The position numbers and the translations under genes were made by a program. This document shows, in pieces, positions 1 to 9,014 of a stretch of 64,000 nt of DNA; within the stretch, counting starts at the first letter, position 1; every line of letters begins with the position of its first letter. The stretch is taken from assembly GCA_903929755.1 (NCBI GenBank), contig CAIYVZ010000024.1, forward strand, positions 1-64,000, given 5' to 3'. Origin of the DNA: an uncultured Acidobacteriia bacterium. GTDB lineage: Bacteria > Acidobacteriota > Terriglobia > Bryobacterales > Bryobacteraceae. Below the pieces are notes generated by a model. It worked only from the letters and a program-made list of their open reading frames with translations. It ran no database searches and was not told where the DNA came from.

Positions 1-135
1 CCCTGGCGCTCCAACTAAGCCAGCTGACCCTGGCGCTCCAACTAAGCCAGCTGACCCTGGCGCTCCAACTAAGCCAGCTGACCCTGGCGCTCCAACTAAG
101 CCAGCTGACCCTGGCGCTCCAACTAAGCCGGTTCC
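1..135. repeat. 27-bp tandem repeat, about five units
   Basis: Four identical 27-bp units (1-27, 28-54, 55-81, 82-108) and a fifth that diverges after about 20 bases, continuing into a related degenerate stretch to about 165. Because the unit is a multiple of three it keeps a reading frame. Starting at base 2 each unit reads PGAPTKPAD, and the open frame runs from before the window to a stop at 476-478, overlapping the convergent gene at 322. Starting at base 3 each unit reads LALQLSQLT, with a stop at 219-221. The first frame gives a Pro/Ala/Gly-rich linker-like tail, the second has better GC3. I cannot decide which is coding, so no CDS is called. Between 222 and 321 I see nothing else. Confidence 0.9.
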
Positions 136-321
136 CCCTGGTGCTCCAACGGGCCCGCCGAAAGGCCCGGGTGCCTGCCCCGGAGGCGCCCGGTACACCA
201 TCGGCGCCGTCGCCCAGGTGACAACCCAGTGTTCACTTGCGGTCCGCGCCAGCGCGGGAATCGCCACCGCGCTCACTAACAAAATTAGATTCCTGCAGGT
301 CATCCGTTCCAGTCCTTTCGG

Positions 322-1719
322 TTACTTCCCAAAAACCTTCAGCTCGAACGCGTCGGCCATCGCTTGGTTTCCCGCGTCCGTGATGTGGATGTGGTCACCC
401 GGGTCGAACTCGGTGCGCAGACCGCGTGGGTGGGTGGGGCTACGAACAGCAACGTCAAAATCGACCACCGCGTCGTAGGCACCGCCGGTGCGGATCCATT
501 GATTCACTTCGTTCCGGACACGTTCCAGATTGTCAGACCCCAGCCGCGTCTCGGCGGGTGTGATGGTGGCTCCGATGACTTTGATGCCGTAGGTGTGGGC
601 GCGCTCGATCATCTGCCGGTAGCCCGCAATCAGGTCTTCACTCGTCAGTGGGTCGGCGGAGTCCACCTGGGCATGCAGGTTCAGATCGTTAATGCCCTCA
701 AAGGCGATCAGCCACTTCACTCCCGCGCGGCTCAGCACATCGCGGTCGAACCGGGCCAGCGCGCTCACGCCTGACAGGTCGCGCAGCACCTGTCCTCCGG
801 CAACTCCCTCATTCAACACCGCCACGTGAGCGGTAGGCTTGCTGGCGGCCAGCCGCACAGCCAGTCGCGCGGCCCAGTTGCGGTTGGCGTCGATCGTGGT
901 GCCCTGGCCATCAGTAATCGAATCTCCCAGCGCGACGATGGAGTACGCATCGGCGGCCGCGGCTACATCCACTCCGGAGAGCCAGAAATAGACCCTGGAA
1001 GTTGTCGCCGAATCGGGCATCGCCTCCGCCGTGGTGAGGTCGCCCTTCGCTACCCACGTCGTATGCATCGCCAGCGAGTGGTTCGTTGGCAGCCCCGTGT
1101 CCTTCGGCAAATAGATCGACACAGCAAGGTCAGCGAAGGGCTCCACATCCATGTCCACCGGGTCGCTCAGCATCAGTACCCCTGGCCGGATCACACAGCC
1201 GGGCTTACCTGCAAATGTCAGAGCCCGGTCCGAACCAGGTACCGTTGCCGAATCCTTTGAACGCAACGCAACATGCGCCGCCCCGATGGTCATCTCCGCA
1301 CCGCTAAAGGCGTTGGAAAACTGCACTCTGACCCGGCGTCCGCCAATGCTGGTGTGGACAATCATGCGGATCGTCTGATCACTGAAAGAGGGCGGGATCA
1401 CCGTGCGGCCTCTGCCCGGTCCTCCCGGTGGTCTGTTCTGCGCACCGCCAGTTTGCGCGGCGCCAATTTGGGGTCCCCCGGGACCCTGCGCGGCGCCGGG
1501 AAGCGCGGCACCACCGGGACCCTGAGCACCACCCGGAGCCTGAGCCCCACCGGGTCCGCGCCCGAATCCGGATGGCAGCGTAGTCGTCGAAAGCAGTGGC
1601 TGAGCCGTCGCCCATGTCGCAACCCAGTGCTCGGCGGGCGCATTTTGCCGTTTCGCAGACGACGCGGCAACCGGGCCCAGCGCCGTCAGCACGAAGAGAG
1701 CAGTGTAAAGTGATCGCAA
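322..1719 (-). CDS. Secreted SGNH/GDSL-family hydrolase
   Basis: A 465-aa probable extracytoplasmic esterase or acylhydrolase. A hydrophobic signal peptide (about residues 1-20) is followed by a conserved AEHWVATWATAQP segment, then a Gly/Pro/Ala-rich low-complexity insert (about 50-110). The SGNH blocks follow: IVALGDSITDG with the nucleophile Ser, the EGINDL block with the Asn, and near the C-terminus DPGDHIHITDAG, which carries the catalytic Asp/His. The start is TTG at 1719: AAGGAG sits 8 bases upstream inside the last codons of the preceding gene, and the paralogue at 3035-4366 begins with the same TTG CGA. It is the last gene of a three-gene minus-strand cluster, 2 bp from the esterase. 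The natural substrate is unknown; acyl or acetyl groups on plant polysaccharide are a guess from context. Confidence 0.9.
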   Translation of the reverse strand: MRSLYTALFVLTALGPVAASSAKRQNAPAEHWVATWATAQPLLSTTTLPSGFGRGPGGAQAPGGAQGPGGAALPGAAQGPGGPQIGAAQTGGAQNRPPGGPGRGRTVIPPSFSDQTIRMIVHTSIGGRRVRVQFSNAFSGAEMTIGAAHVALRSKDSATVPGSDRALTFAGKPGCVIRPGVLMLSDPVDMDVEPFADLAVSIYLPKDTGLPTNHSLAMHTTWVAKGDLTTAEAMPDSATTSRVYFWLSGVDVAAAADAYSIVALGDSITDGQGTTIDANRNWAARLAVRLAASKPTAHVAVLNEGVAGGQVLRDLSGVSALARFDRDVLSRAGVKWLIAFEGINDLNLHAQVDSADPLTSEDLIAGYRQMIERAHTYGIKVIGATITPAETRLGSDNLERVRNEVNQWIRTGGAYDAVVDFDVAVRSPTHPRGLRTEFDPGDHIHITDAGNQAMADAFELKVFGK

Positions 1720-1721
1720 GT

Positions 1722-2999
1722 TTATTTCTCCTTGAAAAGCAAAGGTGCAGCGGCGAACAGATTGTTGCGCCAGACACTCCAGACGTGCGCCCCTTCGGTT
1801 TCCACAAACGTGTGGCGGACGCCTTTTTCGGTGAGGAGCTTGTCAAGATTCTCATCCGCCACACGCAGAAAATCCTGCTTGCCTGTGGAGATCCATAAAA
1901 GCCGAAGCCGGGCATTGGTAGCCGCCGGGTTGGCGGTCAGCAGCTTCAGTGGCTCATCAATGTTGAGAAACTGACCGTTGATCGCCGCACTGAACCCAAG
2001 CACATAGTGAAACAATTCCGGGTGCGAGAAGCCGATGGAAAGCGCCTGTCCGCCCCCCATGGAAAGACCCGCCAGAGCGCGGTTATCGGCATTGGCAATC
2101 ACCCGGTAGTCTTTCTCGACCATCGGAATAATGCCATCCAGCAGATCCGTGGGAAAGCGGGGCGAGAACATGCCGGATTCGCCGGTGATGCGCACCAGCG
2201 GCCCCACGTTCGGAGCCTGCAGCGCATGGCCCTGCGGCATCACTACAATCATCGGCCTGGCTTTGCCGTCCGCGATCAGATTGTCCAGAATGATGTTGAC
2301 CCGGCCGTTCATCACCCACCCGTTCAGACCTTCTCCGTTGCCGTGCAGAAGGTACACCACCGGATACTTCGCCTTGCTCTTGTCGTAACCCGGCGGCGTG
2401 TAAATCCATAGCGCGCGCGTCACTCCCATGGCTTTCGATTCGTAAGTAGTCATGCGAACGTCGCCGTGCGGCACCCGCCGGGAATCATAGAACGCCGCCC
2501 CGTCTCCCGGGACTTCCACGAAACTCGACATGGCAAAGCCAGGCGGAACCGGTTTCACCGCCGGGTTGGAAGGGTCCGGGATGTCGATGCCCTGAACCCG
2601 AAAGTTGTAACTCCAGATCTCCGGCGGCACCGGAGCGAGCGTGGCCGACCACAAGCCGTTGGGGTCTCTCGTCATCGGCTGCGGGCCCTTGCCCTGCATC
2701 AGTTCACCTACGATGTCCACCTGCGTGGCCAGCGGCGCCCGAAACCGAAGGGTTACAGACCGGTCGGCGTGAACTTCGGGAGAAACGACGGCATCCACCG
2801 GCGTGCCCCCCCCGCCACCTCGCCCGCCTCGCCCGCGACCGCTGGCCACGGGCGGTCCCGGCGGGACGGCAGGTGGCGTTGTACCGTTCTGCGGTGTTGT
2901 GCCGGTCTGTGCAGGCAACGAACCCGCAACAAGAAGAATCAGGAGTGTTGAGCGCAAGAGCAATTTGCGCGAAAGGCCGCTGGGGCGAATGACCATCAT
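1722..2999 (-). CDS. Secreted esterase: N-terminal E-set domain plus alpha/beta hydrolase
   Basis: A 425-aa protein with a signal peptide (about 1-30), a Gly-rich linker, an immunoglobulin-like E-set/CBM48-type domain (about 65-155, with the VDIVGELMQGKGPQPMTRD stretch) and an enterochelin-esterase/feruloyl-esterase-like alpha/beta hydrolase domain. Visible catalytic features are YLLHGNGEG (oxyanion region), the nucleophile elbow GLSMGGG and a late GAHVWSVWR with the probable catalytic His. This two-domain form is typical of bacterial carbohydrate esterases that remove feruloyl or acetyl groups from xylan. It sits between two SGNH hydrolases, which supports a joint role in de-esterifying polymers. 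The substrate is inferred, not seen. Confidence 0.9.
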   Translation of the reverse strand: MMVIRPSGLSRKLLLRSTLLILLVAGSLPAQTGTTPQNGTTPPAVPPGPPVASGRGRGGRGGGGGTPVDAVVSPEVHADRSVTLRFRAPLATQVDIVGELMQGKGPQPMTRDPNGLWSATLAPVPPEIWSYNFRVQGIDIPDPSNPAVKPVPPGFAMSSFVEVPGDGAAFYDSRRVPHGDVRMTTYESKAMGVTRALWIYTPPGYDKSKAKYPVVYLLHGNGEGLNGWVMNGRVNIILDNLIADGKARPMIVVMPQGHALQAPNVGPLVRITGESGMFSPRFPTDLLDGIIPMVEKDYRVIANADNRALAGLSMGGGQALSIGFSHPELFHYVLGFSAAINGQFLNIDEPLKLLTANPAATNARLRLLWISTGKQDFLRVADENLDKLLTEKGVRHTFVETEGAHVWSVWRNNLFAAAPLLFKEK

Positions 3000-3034
3000 G
3001 AGTCGATCCTCTTCAATTTATGCTGGCAGGCGAA

Positions 3035-4366
3035 TTACTTTTTGAACAGCGCCAGGTCAAACGCGTCCGCCATGGCCTGATTACCCGCGTCGTTCGGATG
3101 AATATGATCACCCGGATCGAACTCCGCCCGAAGGCGTGCGGGGTTCGCCGGGTCACGGAGAGCGGCGTCTAAATCCACAACCGCGTCGAAGGCATGGCTC
3201 GTACGGATCCACTGGTTAGCCGCCAAACGGATCGCTTCGCCCCTCTCAGAGGCCGTCGGCACCCCTTCTTCGGGCGTGATGGTTGCACCCATTACCTTAA
3301 TACCGAAGCTGTGCGCTCTTTCAAGGATCTGGCGGAAGCCCGCGATCAACTCTTCGCTCGTGAGAGCGTCGGCACCCTCTGTCCTCCCGCGGGTGTTGAT
3401 GTCATTGATCCCTTCCAGCAAAATTATCCACTTCACGCCTGGGTGCCCCAGCACGTCGCGATCAAAGCGCGCCAGCGCGCTAACGTCAGCCCCGTCGCGC
3501 AGAAGCTGGTTTCCCGAATACCCCTCGTTCACCACCGCGATATGCGACGTGGCTTTGTTCGCTGCCAGCCGCTTAGCCAGCACATGCGGCCACCCGCGAT
3601 TCGCTTCGTGAGTGGTACGGTAGCCGTCGGTAATGGAGTCTCCGAGTGCGACTACGGCGAACGCCTCAGGCGCGGCAGTCACATCCACACCAGAAAGCCA
3701 TAAATAGGCCAGGGTGGTGGTCGGCTCCGGCATGGCTGCGCTGGCGGTCACGTCTCCCGGAGAAATGTAAGTGGTGTGCAGTGCCAAAGGATGGCCGGTT
3801 GGCAGTCCCGTATCTTTCGGCATATACAGGGAAACGGCCAGATCCGAGAACGGAGACACGTCCAAACCCACCGGATCGCTGAATACCACCACGCCGGGTT
3901 GGATCGTGACTGCGGGCAATCCCCCGAACGTCAGGGTCCGGTCCGTTTTCGCAACGATCTGCGAATCTTTCTCCCGCACCGCGACGTGGGCCGCGCCAAT
4001 GGTTACGGGGGTCATGCCGGCAGCATTAGAGACGTGGATCCTCACGCGCCGGCCGCCCAGAGTGGTCCGGACAATCATCCGGACCGTCTGAGCTTCCAGT
4101 GTCGGGGGAATCACGCCGTCAGGCCGTGGCCCCTGTGGTCCCCGGCCCGGACCCTGCGGGCCTTGTTGCGGATTCACTCTCGCTGAGCCGCGGCCGACGT
4201 CCGCGGACGGAGGGCCACCACCGGGTCGCCGGGGAACAGGCTTAGCCAGTTGCTCCGTCGTGGCCCACGTCGCCACCCAGTGTTCCGCGGGAGGGCGGTT
4301 TTGGGCCAACGCGGCTGACCCGCACAGGGCCACCGCCAGGAGGATAAGTTTCGGGTTTGTTCGCAA
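3035..4366 (-). CDS. Secreted SGNH/GDSL-family hydrolase, paralogue of the gene at 322-1719
   Basis: The frame is open back to 4459, but the signal peptide (RTNPKLILLAVALCGSAALA) begins at an in-frame TTG at 4366, preceded by CGAGGAA. This gives 443 aa and matches the TTG CGA start of the paralogue. After the shared AEHWVATWATTEQ segment comes a Gly/Pro/Arg-rich insert, then AVVALGDSITDG, LEGINDIN and DPGDHIHPNDAG, the SGNH catalytic blocks. The two paralogues align along their whole length and end alike (ADAFDLALFKK versus ADAFELKVFGK), so they come from a duplication and flank the esterase. This is the first gene of the cluster and is divergent from the regulator at 4622. Confidence 0.9.
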   Translation of the reverse strand: MRTNPKLILLAVALCGSAALAQNRPPAEHWVATWATTEQLAKPVPRRPGGGPPSADVGRGSARVNPQQGPQGPGRGPQGPRPDGVIPPTLEAQTVRMIVRTTLGGRRVRIHVSNAAGMTPVTIGAAHVAVREKDSQIVAKTDRTLTFGGLPAVTIQPGVVVFSDPVGLDVSPFSDLAVSLYMPKDTGLPTGHPLALHTTYISPGDVTASAAMPEPTTTLAYLWLSGVDVTAAPEAFAVVALGDSITDGYRTTHEANRGWPHVLAKRLAANKATSHIAVVNEGYSGNQLLRDGADVSALARFDRDVLGHPGVKWIILLEGINDINTRGRTEGADALTSEELIAGFRQILERAHSFGIKVMGATITPEEGVPTASERGEAIRLAANQWIRTSHAFDAVVDLDAALRDPANPARLRAEFDPGDHIHPNDAGNQAMADAFDLALFKK

Positions 4367-4490
4367 GTTTGTGTTCCTCGGGTTGGGGAGACGGCGGGGA
4401 CTCAAGCCCATTCCGCCGTCGAAGGGCAATCGACACCGATTATATTTTTCATCAATCAATCTGTCAAGTACCTGCTATATGAAAGATGGT

Positions 4491-4501
4491 ATAGCTGCTA
4501 T
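4491..4501. promoter_or_regulatory. Possible operator palindrome between divergent genes
   Basis: ATAGC-T-GCTAT is a perfect 5-bp inverted repeat around one base. It lies in the 255-bp divergent region between the hydrolase cluster (start 4366) and the GntR/LacI-type regulator (start 4622). A further GCTATAT lies just to the left. Position and symmetry suit an operator for the adjacent regulator, but the arms are short and no consensus for this regulator is known to me. Confidence 0.3.
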
Positions 4502-4621
4502 GGCTGGTTTTGGGGTGAAGCTTCCTGCGAGGGCCGGGAAATTCCCCATGACGGGTGAATTCTCGCCCAATATTTACAAAACACACCGCCCCCAACATCT
4601 GCTTGTACGCTTGCCTCCAGA

Positions 4622-5731
4622 TTGGTACTATCAGATGTGATCGGTATTGGCCCCAAGTATAAGCGGATTTGCCAAGAGCTAAAGGCTGCCATCGACACCG
4701 GCGGGTACGCTGCCGGGTGCCGTCTTCCCAGCGAGCACGAGATGGTTCAAAGTTATGGCGCATCACGAATTACTGTCAGCCGCGCCCTGCGTGAACTTCA
4801 AATCCAGGGTTATATCGAGCGCCGTGCAGGTTCCGGCACTTACGTTAAAGCGGCGTCCAACAAGCAACACACTTTTGGCCTGCTGATTCCGGAACTCGGG
4901 CAGACCGAAATATTTGAGCCGATCTGTCAGGGTATGGCTGCGGCCCAACAGGCTCAGAATCATGTTCTGCTCTGGGGAAAGTCTCTGCCTGGGTCGGAAA
5001 CCACCGAAGCCGACGCCCGTGACGTTTGTAGTCGATTGATCGCCAGCAGGGTCGCCGGAGTCTTCTTTGCGCCGCTGGAGTCCAGCCCCCGTAAAGAAGA
5101 ACTGAATTCCACCATCGTCGGTGTCCTGAGGGAAGCCGACATTCCAGTGGTGCTGCTGGACCGGGATATCTGCGACTACCCCAATCGAAGCGGGCTGGAC
5201 GTTGTGGGAATAGACAATCGGCGCGCAGGGTTTATAGCAACCCGGCACTTAATGCAATCCGGTGCACGCCGAATTGCGTTCATCGGACGCCCCCACCTGG
5301 CGCCCAGTTGCATCGGTCGCCGCAGCGGTTATCGGGACTGTCTCGCGAGCGCTGGCGGGGAGATGGGGCCCGTCTTTGTGGCGCAACTGGACCCCACCGA
5401 CCGGACCGCGGTGAGCGCCGTGCTGGAGCGGTATCGGCCCGACGGCATTGTCTGTTCAAACGACAGGACTGCCGCTTTGCTGATGAAGACCCTGTCTGAC
5501 TTGAATGTCTCCGTGCCGGAACAGATCCGGATGGTCGCATTTGATGACGTGAGATACGCCAGCGTCGTCAGCGTTCCGCTCACGACCATTCAGCAGCCCT
5601 GTGATCAACTCGGCGCAGCTGCCATCCAGACGATGCTGCAGCGGATCGAAGCGCCCGAATCAGCCCCCCGCGACGTACTGGTTGACTTCCGGCTCATAGT
5701 CCGCGAGTCCTGCGGCGCCAAACTCGCTTGA
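4622..5731 (+). CDS. Transcriptional regulator: GntR-type winged helix fused to a LacI-type sugar-binding domain
   Basis: A 369-aa one-component regulator. Residues 10-75 form a GntR-family winged helix (RLPSEHEMVQSYGASRITVSRAL, then GYIERRAGSGTYV). From about residue 85 (HTFGLLIPELGQTEIF) to the end it is a periplasmic-binding-protein-like effector domain of the LacI/GalR type, ending VVSVPLTTIQQP ... RLIVRESCG. Hybrids of this kind (AraR-like) usually sense a sugar and repress its degradation genes. The start at 4622 is TTG; GTG at 4637 is an alternative that would remove five residues. It is divergent from the esterase/SGNH cluster, which is its likeliest target. Confidence 0.9.
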   Translation: MVLSDVIGIGPKYKRICQELKAAIDTGGYAAGCRLPSEHEMVQSYGASRITVSRALRELQIQGYIERRAGSGTYVKAASNKQHTFGLLIPELGQTEIFEPICQGMAAAQQAQNHVLLWGKSLPGSETTEADARDVCSRLIASRVAGVFFAPLESSPRKEELNSTIVGVLREADIPVVLLDRDICDYPNRSGLDVVGIDNRRAGFIATRHLMQSGARRIAFIGRPHLAPSCIGRRSGYRDCLASAGGEMGPVFVAQLDPTDRTAVSAVLERYRPDGIVCSNDRTAALLMKTLSDLNVSVPEQIRMVAFDDVRYASVVSVPLTTIQQPCDQLGAAAIQTMLQRIEAPESAPRDVLVDFRLIVRESCGAKLA

Positions 5732-5934
5732 GAGTTCGCGCTGCAAGCGGTGCAGCGGGCCACAACGATGAACAGCCCAATGAACTGATTTTTGGACGCA
5801 GCGGCGGGGGCCACCAGCAACTGATCAGCAACTACTCTGACGGCGGCGCGCCGGCGGCTGATACCCCGGAACCGAGGTCCATGCTTCTCCTGTCCGCCGC
5901 TCTTGCCGCCTTCGCCACCCTTCGTCGCCGCTAA
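5728..5934 (+). pseudogene. Short reading frame ending in a PEP-CTERM sorting signal, probable gene remnant
   Basis: The last 25 residues are a textbook PEP-CTERM tail: Pro-Glu-Pro (TPEPRSM), a hydrophobic segment (LLLSAALAAFATL) and a terminal RRR. Such tails direct exported proteins to exosortase/archaeosortase-type processing. The 68-aa frame starts with TTG inside the stop of the regulator and has no signal peptide, which a real PEP-CTERM protein needs. The upstream 43 residues show no domain. It may be the decayed 3' end of a larger exported protein, or a start lying in another frame may have been lost. No exosortase gene lies in the window. Confidence 0.5.
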
Positions 5935-5990
5935 GGACCGAAGGTGGCAGCTGCCTGCGCGAAACGAATTGCGCGATATCATGGCGTCAA

Positions 5991-7967
5991 ATGAAAACGG
6001 TCCTCCTCGCAGCCGCCTTCTCCACCGCCATCTTGGCCCAGACCCCTCGCCGCGATCCATACCTGATCCCGCCCCCAGGCGTCACCGTGGCGGAAGCCGA
6101 TCAGCGGCAGTTGAAGGCTGGCCTCGATCGTCTGGCGAAGCGACTCGCCCCTCTGCAAAACAATCCGCACGTCGCCGACGTTCAGATCTTCCACAAGGCG
6201 GTCCGTTACGCCCTGGATGGCGGCGAATTCTTCACCCAGGAAGACGTGTTTCGAGCCAAAGAACTCCTGCGCCTCGGGAACGAACGTGCCGCCGAAATCG
6301 AAAAAGGTACCGCTTCCTGGACTACCGCCACCGGACTCCAGGTCCGCGGCTACATCTCAAAGATTGACGGCAGCGTCCAGCCCTACGGCCTCGTTGTACC
6401 CGCAACCTACGGCCCGGAGAAGCCCCATCGCTGGCGTGTGGACGCCTGGTTCCATGGCCGCTCCGAAACCCTCAGCGAAGTCGGCTTTCTTTGGGACCGT
6501 CTGCACAATCCCGGCCAATTCACGCCCCGCGACACCATTGTTCTCCATCTCTACGGCCGTTATTGCAACGCCAGCACGTTCGCGGGCGAGGTCGATTTCT
6601 TCGAAGCTCTGGCCGACGTGAAGAAGAACTTCAGCGTGGATGAGAACCGGATCCTGGTCCGCGGCTTCAGCATGGGCGGGGCCTCGGCATGGCATATCGG
6701 CGCGCACTATGGCACCGAATTCGCCGCAGTCGCCCCCGGCGCCGGGTTCGCGGAAACCAAAGACTTCTTCGGCTACACCAAGCGCAACGTGAAGCTGACG
6801 TGGTTCGAAGAAAAGCTTCTCCATCTGACCAACGCCACAGACTACGCGGTGAATTTCTTCAACGTTCCAGTCGTTGCCTACAACGGCGATAAGGACGGTC
6901 AGAAGCAGGCCGCCGACATCATGGCCACCAACATGGAAGCCGAGGGTATGACTCTGTCGAGGGTCATCGGCAAGGATATCGGCCACGCCTACACGCCGGA
7001 GTCGATCGTGCAGCTCAACGAAAAGATGGACTCGCTCGCCCAGCGGGGACGGCAGCTGTTTCCTCGCGAAATTCGCTTCACCACCTGGACGCTGAAGTTC
7101 AACCGCATGCGCTGGGTCGTAGTCGATGGTCTGGAAAAGCATTGGGACAGGGCCCGCGTTGCCGCCACGGTGGAGAACGATCATACTCTCAAAGTGACCA
7201 CCAGCGGCGTAACCGCCCTGCACTTCGAGATGGGTGCCGGCTCGCCTTTGCTGAATCCGGCGGCAAAGGTGACAGTGTCACTGGACACTCAGGCCGTAAC
7301 GGTTCCGGGGGCGCAGTCCGATGGTTCCTGGACCGCACATTTTACGAAAACCAACGGCAAGTGGACTGTCGGCACCCCCGACGCAGCGTCGCTCGCCAAG
7401 CGCCACCACCTGCAGGGGCCCATCGATGATGCCTTTATGGACACCTTCCTGAATGTCCGGCCAACCGGCACGCCGATGAACGAAATGACCGGCAAGTGGA
7501 CCGCTTCCGAAATGGACCACGCGGCAAAGTTGTGGCGGACCCAAATGCGCGGCGACGCCCCCGTGAAGGACGACACCGCCATCACCGATGCCGACATCGC
7601 GAATTCAAACCTCGTCCTCTGGGGCGACCCGAAAAGCAATAAGGTTCTCGCCCGTATCGCGGCGAAGCTCCCGATCCAGTGGACCTCAGACGCCATCACG
7701 CTGGGTACCCGAAAATTCCCCTCCGCCACTCATGCCCCGGTCATGATCTACCCGAATCCCCTGAACCCGAAGAAGTACGTGGTTATCAACAGCGGCATCA
7801 CCTTTCGCGAGTACGCCGAGCCCAACAATTCCCTGCAGATCGCCTATCTGCCCGACTACGCGGTGGTGGACCTGACCACGCCTCCGGACCTGCGCTGGCC
7901 CGGCAAAATCGCGGTAGCTGGGTTCTTTGGAGAGCGGTGGGAGTTGACGGCGGGGGATGGGCAGTGA
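5991..7967 (+). CDS. Secreted alpha/beta hydrolase, prolyl-oligopeptidase-like
   Basis: A 658-aa protein with a clear signal peptide (MKTVLLAAAFSTAILAQ). The central part has an alpha/beta hydrolase core: GLVVPATYGPEKPHRWRVDAWFHGR, then the nucleophile elbow RGFSMGGASAW at about residue 225, and later DIGHAYTPES with a probable catalytic His at about 330. The C-terminal 250 residues form an additional domain that I do not recognise, containing WGDPKSN and ending in a short beta-rich stretch (VVDLTTPPDLRWPGKIAVAGFFGERWEL). Proteins of this build are common in Acidobacteria and Planctomycetes and are usually annotated as S9-like peptidases. Peptidase versus esterase activity cannot be decided here. 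Confidence 0.85.
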   Translation: MKTVLLAAAFSTAILAQTPRRDPYLIPPPGVTVAEADQRQLKAGLDRLAKRLAPLQNNPHVADVQIFHKAVRYALDGGEFFTQEDVFRAKELLRLGNERAAEIEKGTASWTTATGLQVRGYISKIDGSVQPYGLVVPATYGPEKPHRWRVDAWFHGRSETLSEVGFLWDRLHNPGQFTPRDTIVLHLYGRYCNASTFAGEVDFFEALADVKKNFSVDENRILVRGFSMGGASAWHIGAHYGTEFAAVAPGAGFAETKDFFGYTKRNVKLTWFEEKLLHLTNATDYAVNFFNVPVVAYNGDKDGQKQAADIMATNMEAEGMTLSRVIGKDIGHAYTPESIVQLNEKMDSLAQRGRQLFPREIRFTTWTLKFNRMRWVVVDGLEKHWDRARVAATVENDHTLKVTTSGVTALHFEMGAGSPLLNPAAKVTVSLDTQAVTVPGAQSDGSWTAHFTKTNGKWTVGTPDAASLAKRHHLQGPIDDAFMDTFLNVRPTGTPMNEMTGKWTASEMDHAAKLWRTQMRGDAPVKDDTAITDADIANSNLVLWGDPKSNKVLARIAAKLPIQWTSDAITLGTRKFPSATHAPVMIYPNPLNPKKYVVINSGITFREYAEPNNSLQIAYLPDYAVVDLTTPPDLRWPGKIAVAGFFGERWELTAGDGQ

Positions 7968-8223
7968 GGCGGACTTACCAGATCACGGGGACTCCGTAGC
8001 GGCTGGCATGGACGCGATTTTCGCCAGTTGCTTGTGCCACCAGGGTCCGGTCAAACGGGTTTTGGTGAATTGGCGGGAGTTTGGCCAGACCGATCACATA
8101 GGTCGCGCGAATGGTGGAAGGCGTCCCGCATTCCATGTAATGTCTGGTAGCGGTGATCGGGACGGTCAATTTCGCGCGCACCGCGCTGGCCACTCTCTGC
8201 CGTTGTGGTAAAGTTCGTTTGTT

Positions 8224-8706
8224 ATGGCAAGAAGTGTAAACAAAGCGATCCTGGTTGGAAATCTCGGGCGCGACGCAGAAACCAAGTTCACGCCTGGCGG
8301 AGCCGCTGTCACGCGGTTCGCAGTCGCCACCAGCCGCCGCTGGAAGGACCAGACGAGCGGCGAATGGAAAGAAGAGACCGACTGGACCAACGTCACGTTG
8401 TGGCGCCAGGAAAACCTCGGAACCTACCTCACTAAAGGCAAGCAGGTATACGTGGAAGGCCGCATCCACACCCGCAGTTACGAAGATAAAGACGGTAAGA
8501 AGGTCTACGCCACCGAAGTGGTCGCCGACGAAGTCATCCTCCTCGGTGGCAACGCAGCCGGCGGCGGTGGCGAACGTGGCGGCGACGAATACGCGCAAAC
8601 CTCACGTCCCGTCTCCATGCCCCGCAGCGCCCAGCAACGCTCCGCTCCCCCTGCCCAGACCGACGATTATCCGCAGGGCATCACCGACGACGACGTCCCG
8701 TTCTAG
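8224..8706 (+). CDS. ssb: Single-stranded DNA-binding protein
   Basis: A 160-aa SSB. The N-terminal OB-fold (residues 1-110) has the usual opening ARSVNKAILVGNLGRDAE, then the RFAVATSRRWKD, DWTNVTLW and GKQVYVEGRIHTRSYED strands. A Gly/Ser/Pro-rich linker follows, and the acidic tip DDDVPF is the docking peptide for replication and repair partners. Length and layout are those of a normal bacterial SSB. The 256 bp upstream (7968-8223) hold no convincing gene. Confidence 0.97.
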   Translation: MARSVNKAILVGNLGRDAETKFTPGGAAVTRFAVATSRRWKDQTSGEWKEETDWTNVTLWRQENLGTYLTKGKQVYVEGRIHTRSYEDKDGKKVYATEVVADEVILLGGNAAGGGGERGGDEYAQTSRPVSMPRSAQQRSAPPAQTDDYPQGITDDDVPF

Positions 8707-8708
8707 GC

Positions 8709-9014
8709 ATGGGACCTTTCCGGCCCGAAGCCTCCAAAGGTCTCGACCGTCCCGTCTTTCAGGAACGGCGCGAGGAACTGGAAAAACACGAATTTATGAT
8801 GGGAATCGAGCGTGGCCGCCTTGCGGTCGCGCTCGACGCTCTCACGGATGCGCTCGTTCTGGTCGGCCAGCACGGTGTCTACTGCCGGAGCGCCCGCCAG
8901 CCCAACCTGCCCCCTATGGATATCCGCGCCATTTCGAAATCCATCGAAGACGCGAAGGACCTCATCGGCAGCGTCCTCACTGAAATCAAAGCAAGAAAAA
9001 GCGAAGCCGTTTAG
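8709..9014 (+). CDS. Hypothetical protein, 101 aa
   Basis: The ATG lies 2 bp after the ssb stop, so it is probably cotranscribed with ssb. The protein is soluble and mainly helical by composition, with a charged N-terminal helix (VFQERREELEKHEFMMGIERGRL) and a C-terminal helix (IRAISKSIEDAKDLIGSVLTEI). There is no signal peptide, membrane segment or motif I can assign. Its stop overlaps the convergent hydrolase gene by 4 bp. Confidence 0.7.
   Translation: MGPFRPEASKGLDRPVFQERREELEKHEFMMGIERGRLAVALDALTDALVLVGQHGVYCRSARQPNLPPMDIRAISKSIEDAKDLIGSVLTEIKARKSEAV

Noticed and set aside
1-165. CRISPR array
   Set aside because: The units are directly adjacent without unique spacers, and their length of 27 bp keeps a reading frame. 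No cas genes are present.
7975-8598. 207-codon minus-strand frame over ssb
   Set aside because: Overlaps the well-supported ssb gene, with no motif or ribosome site.
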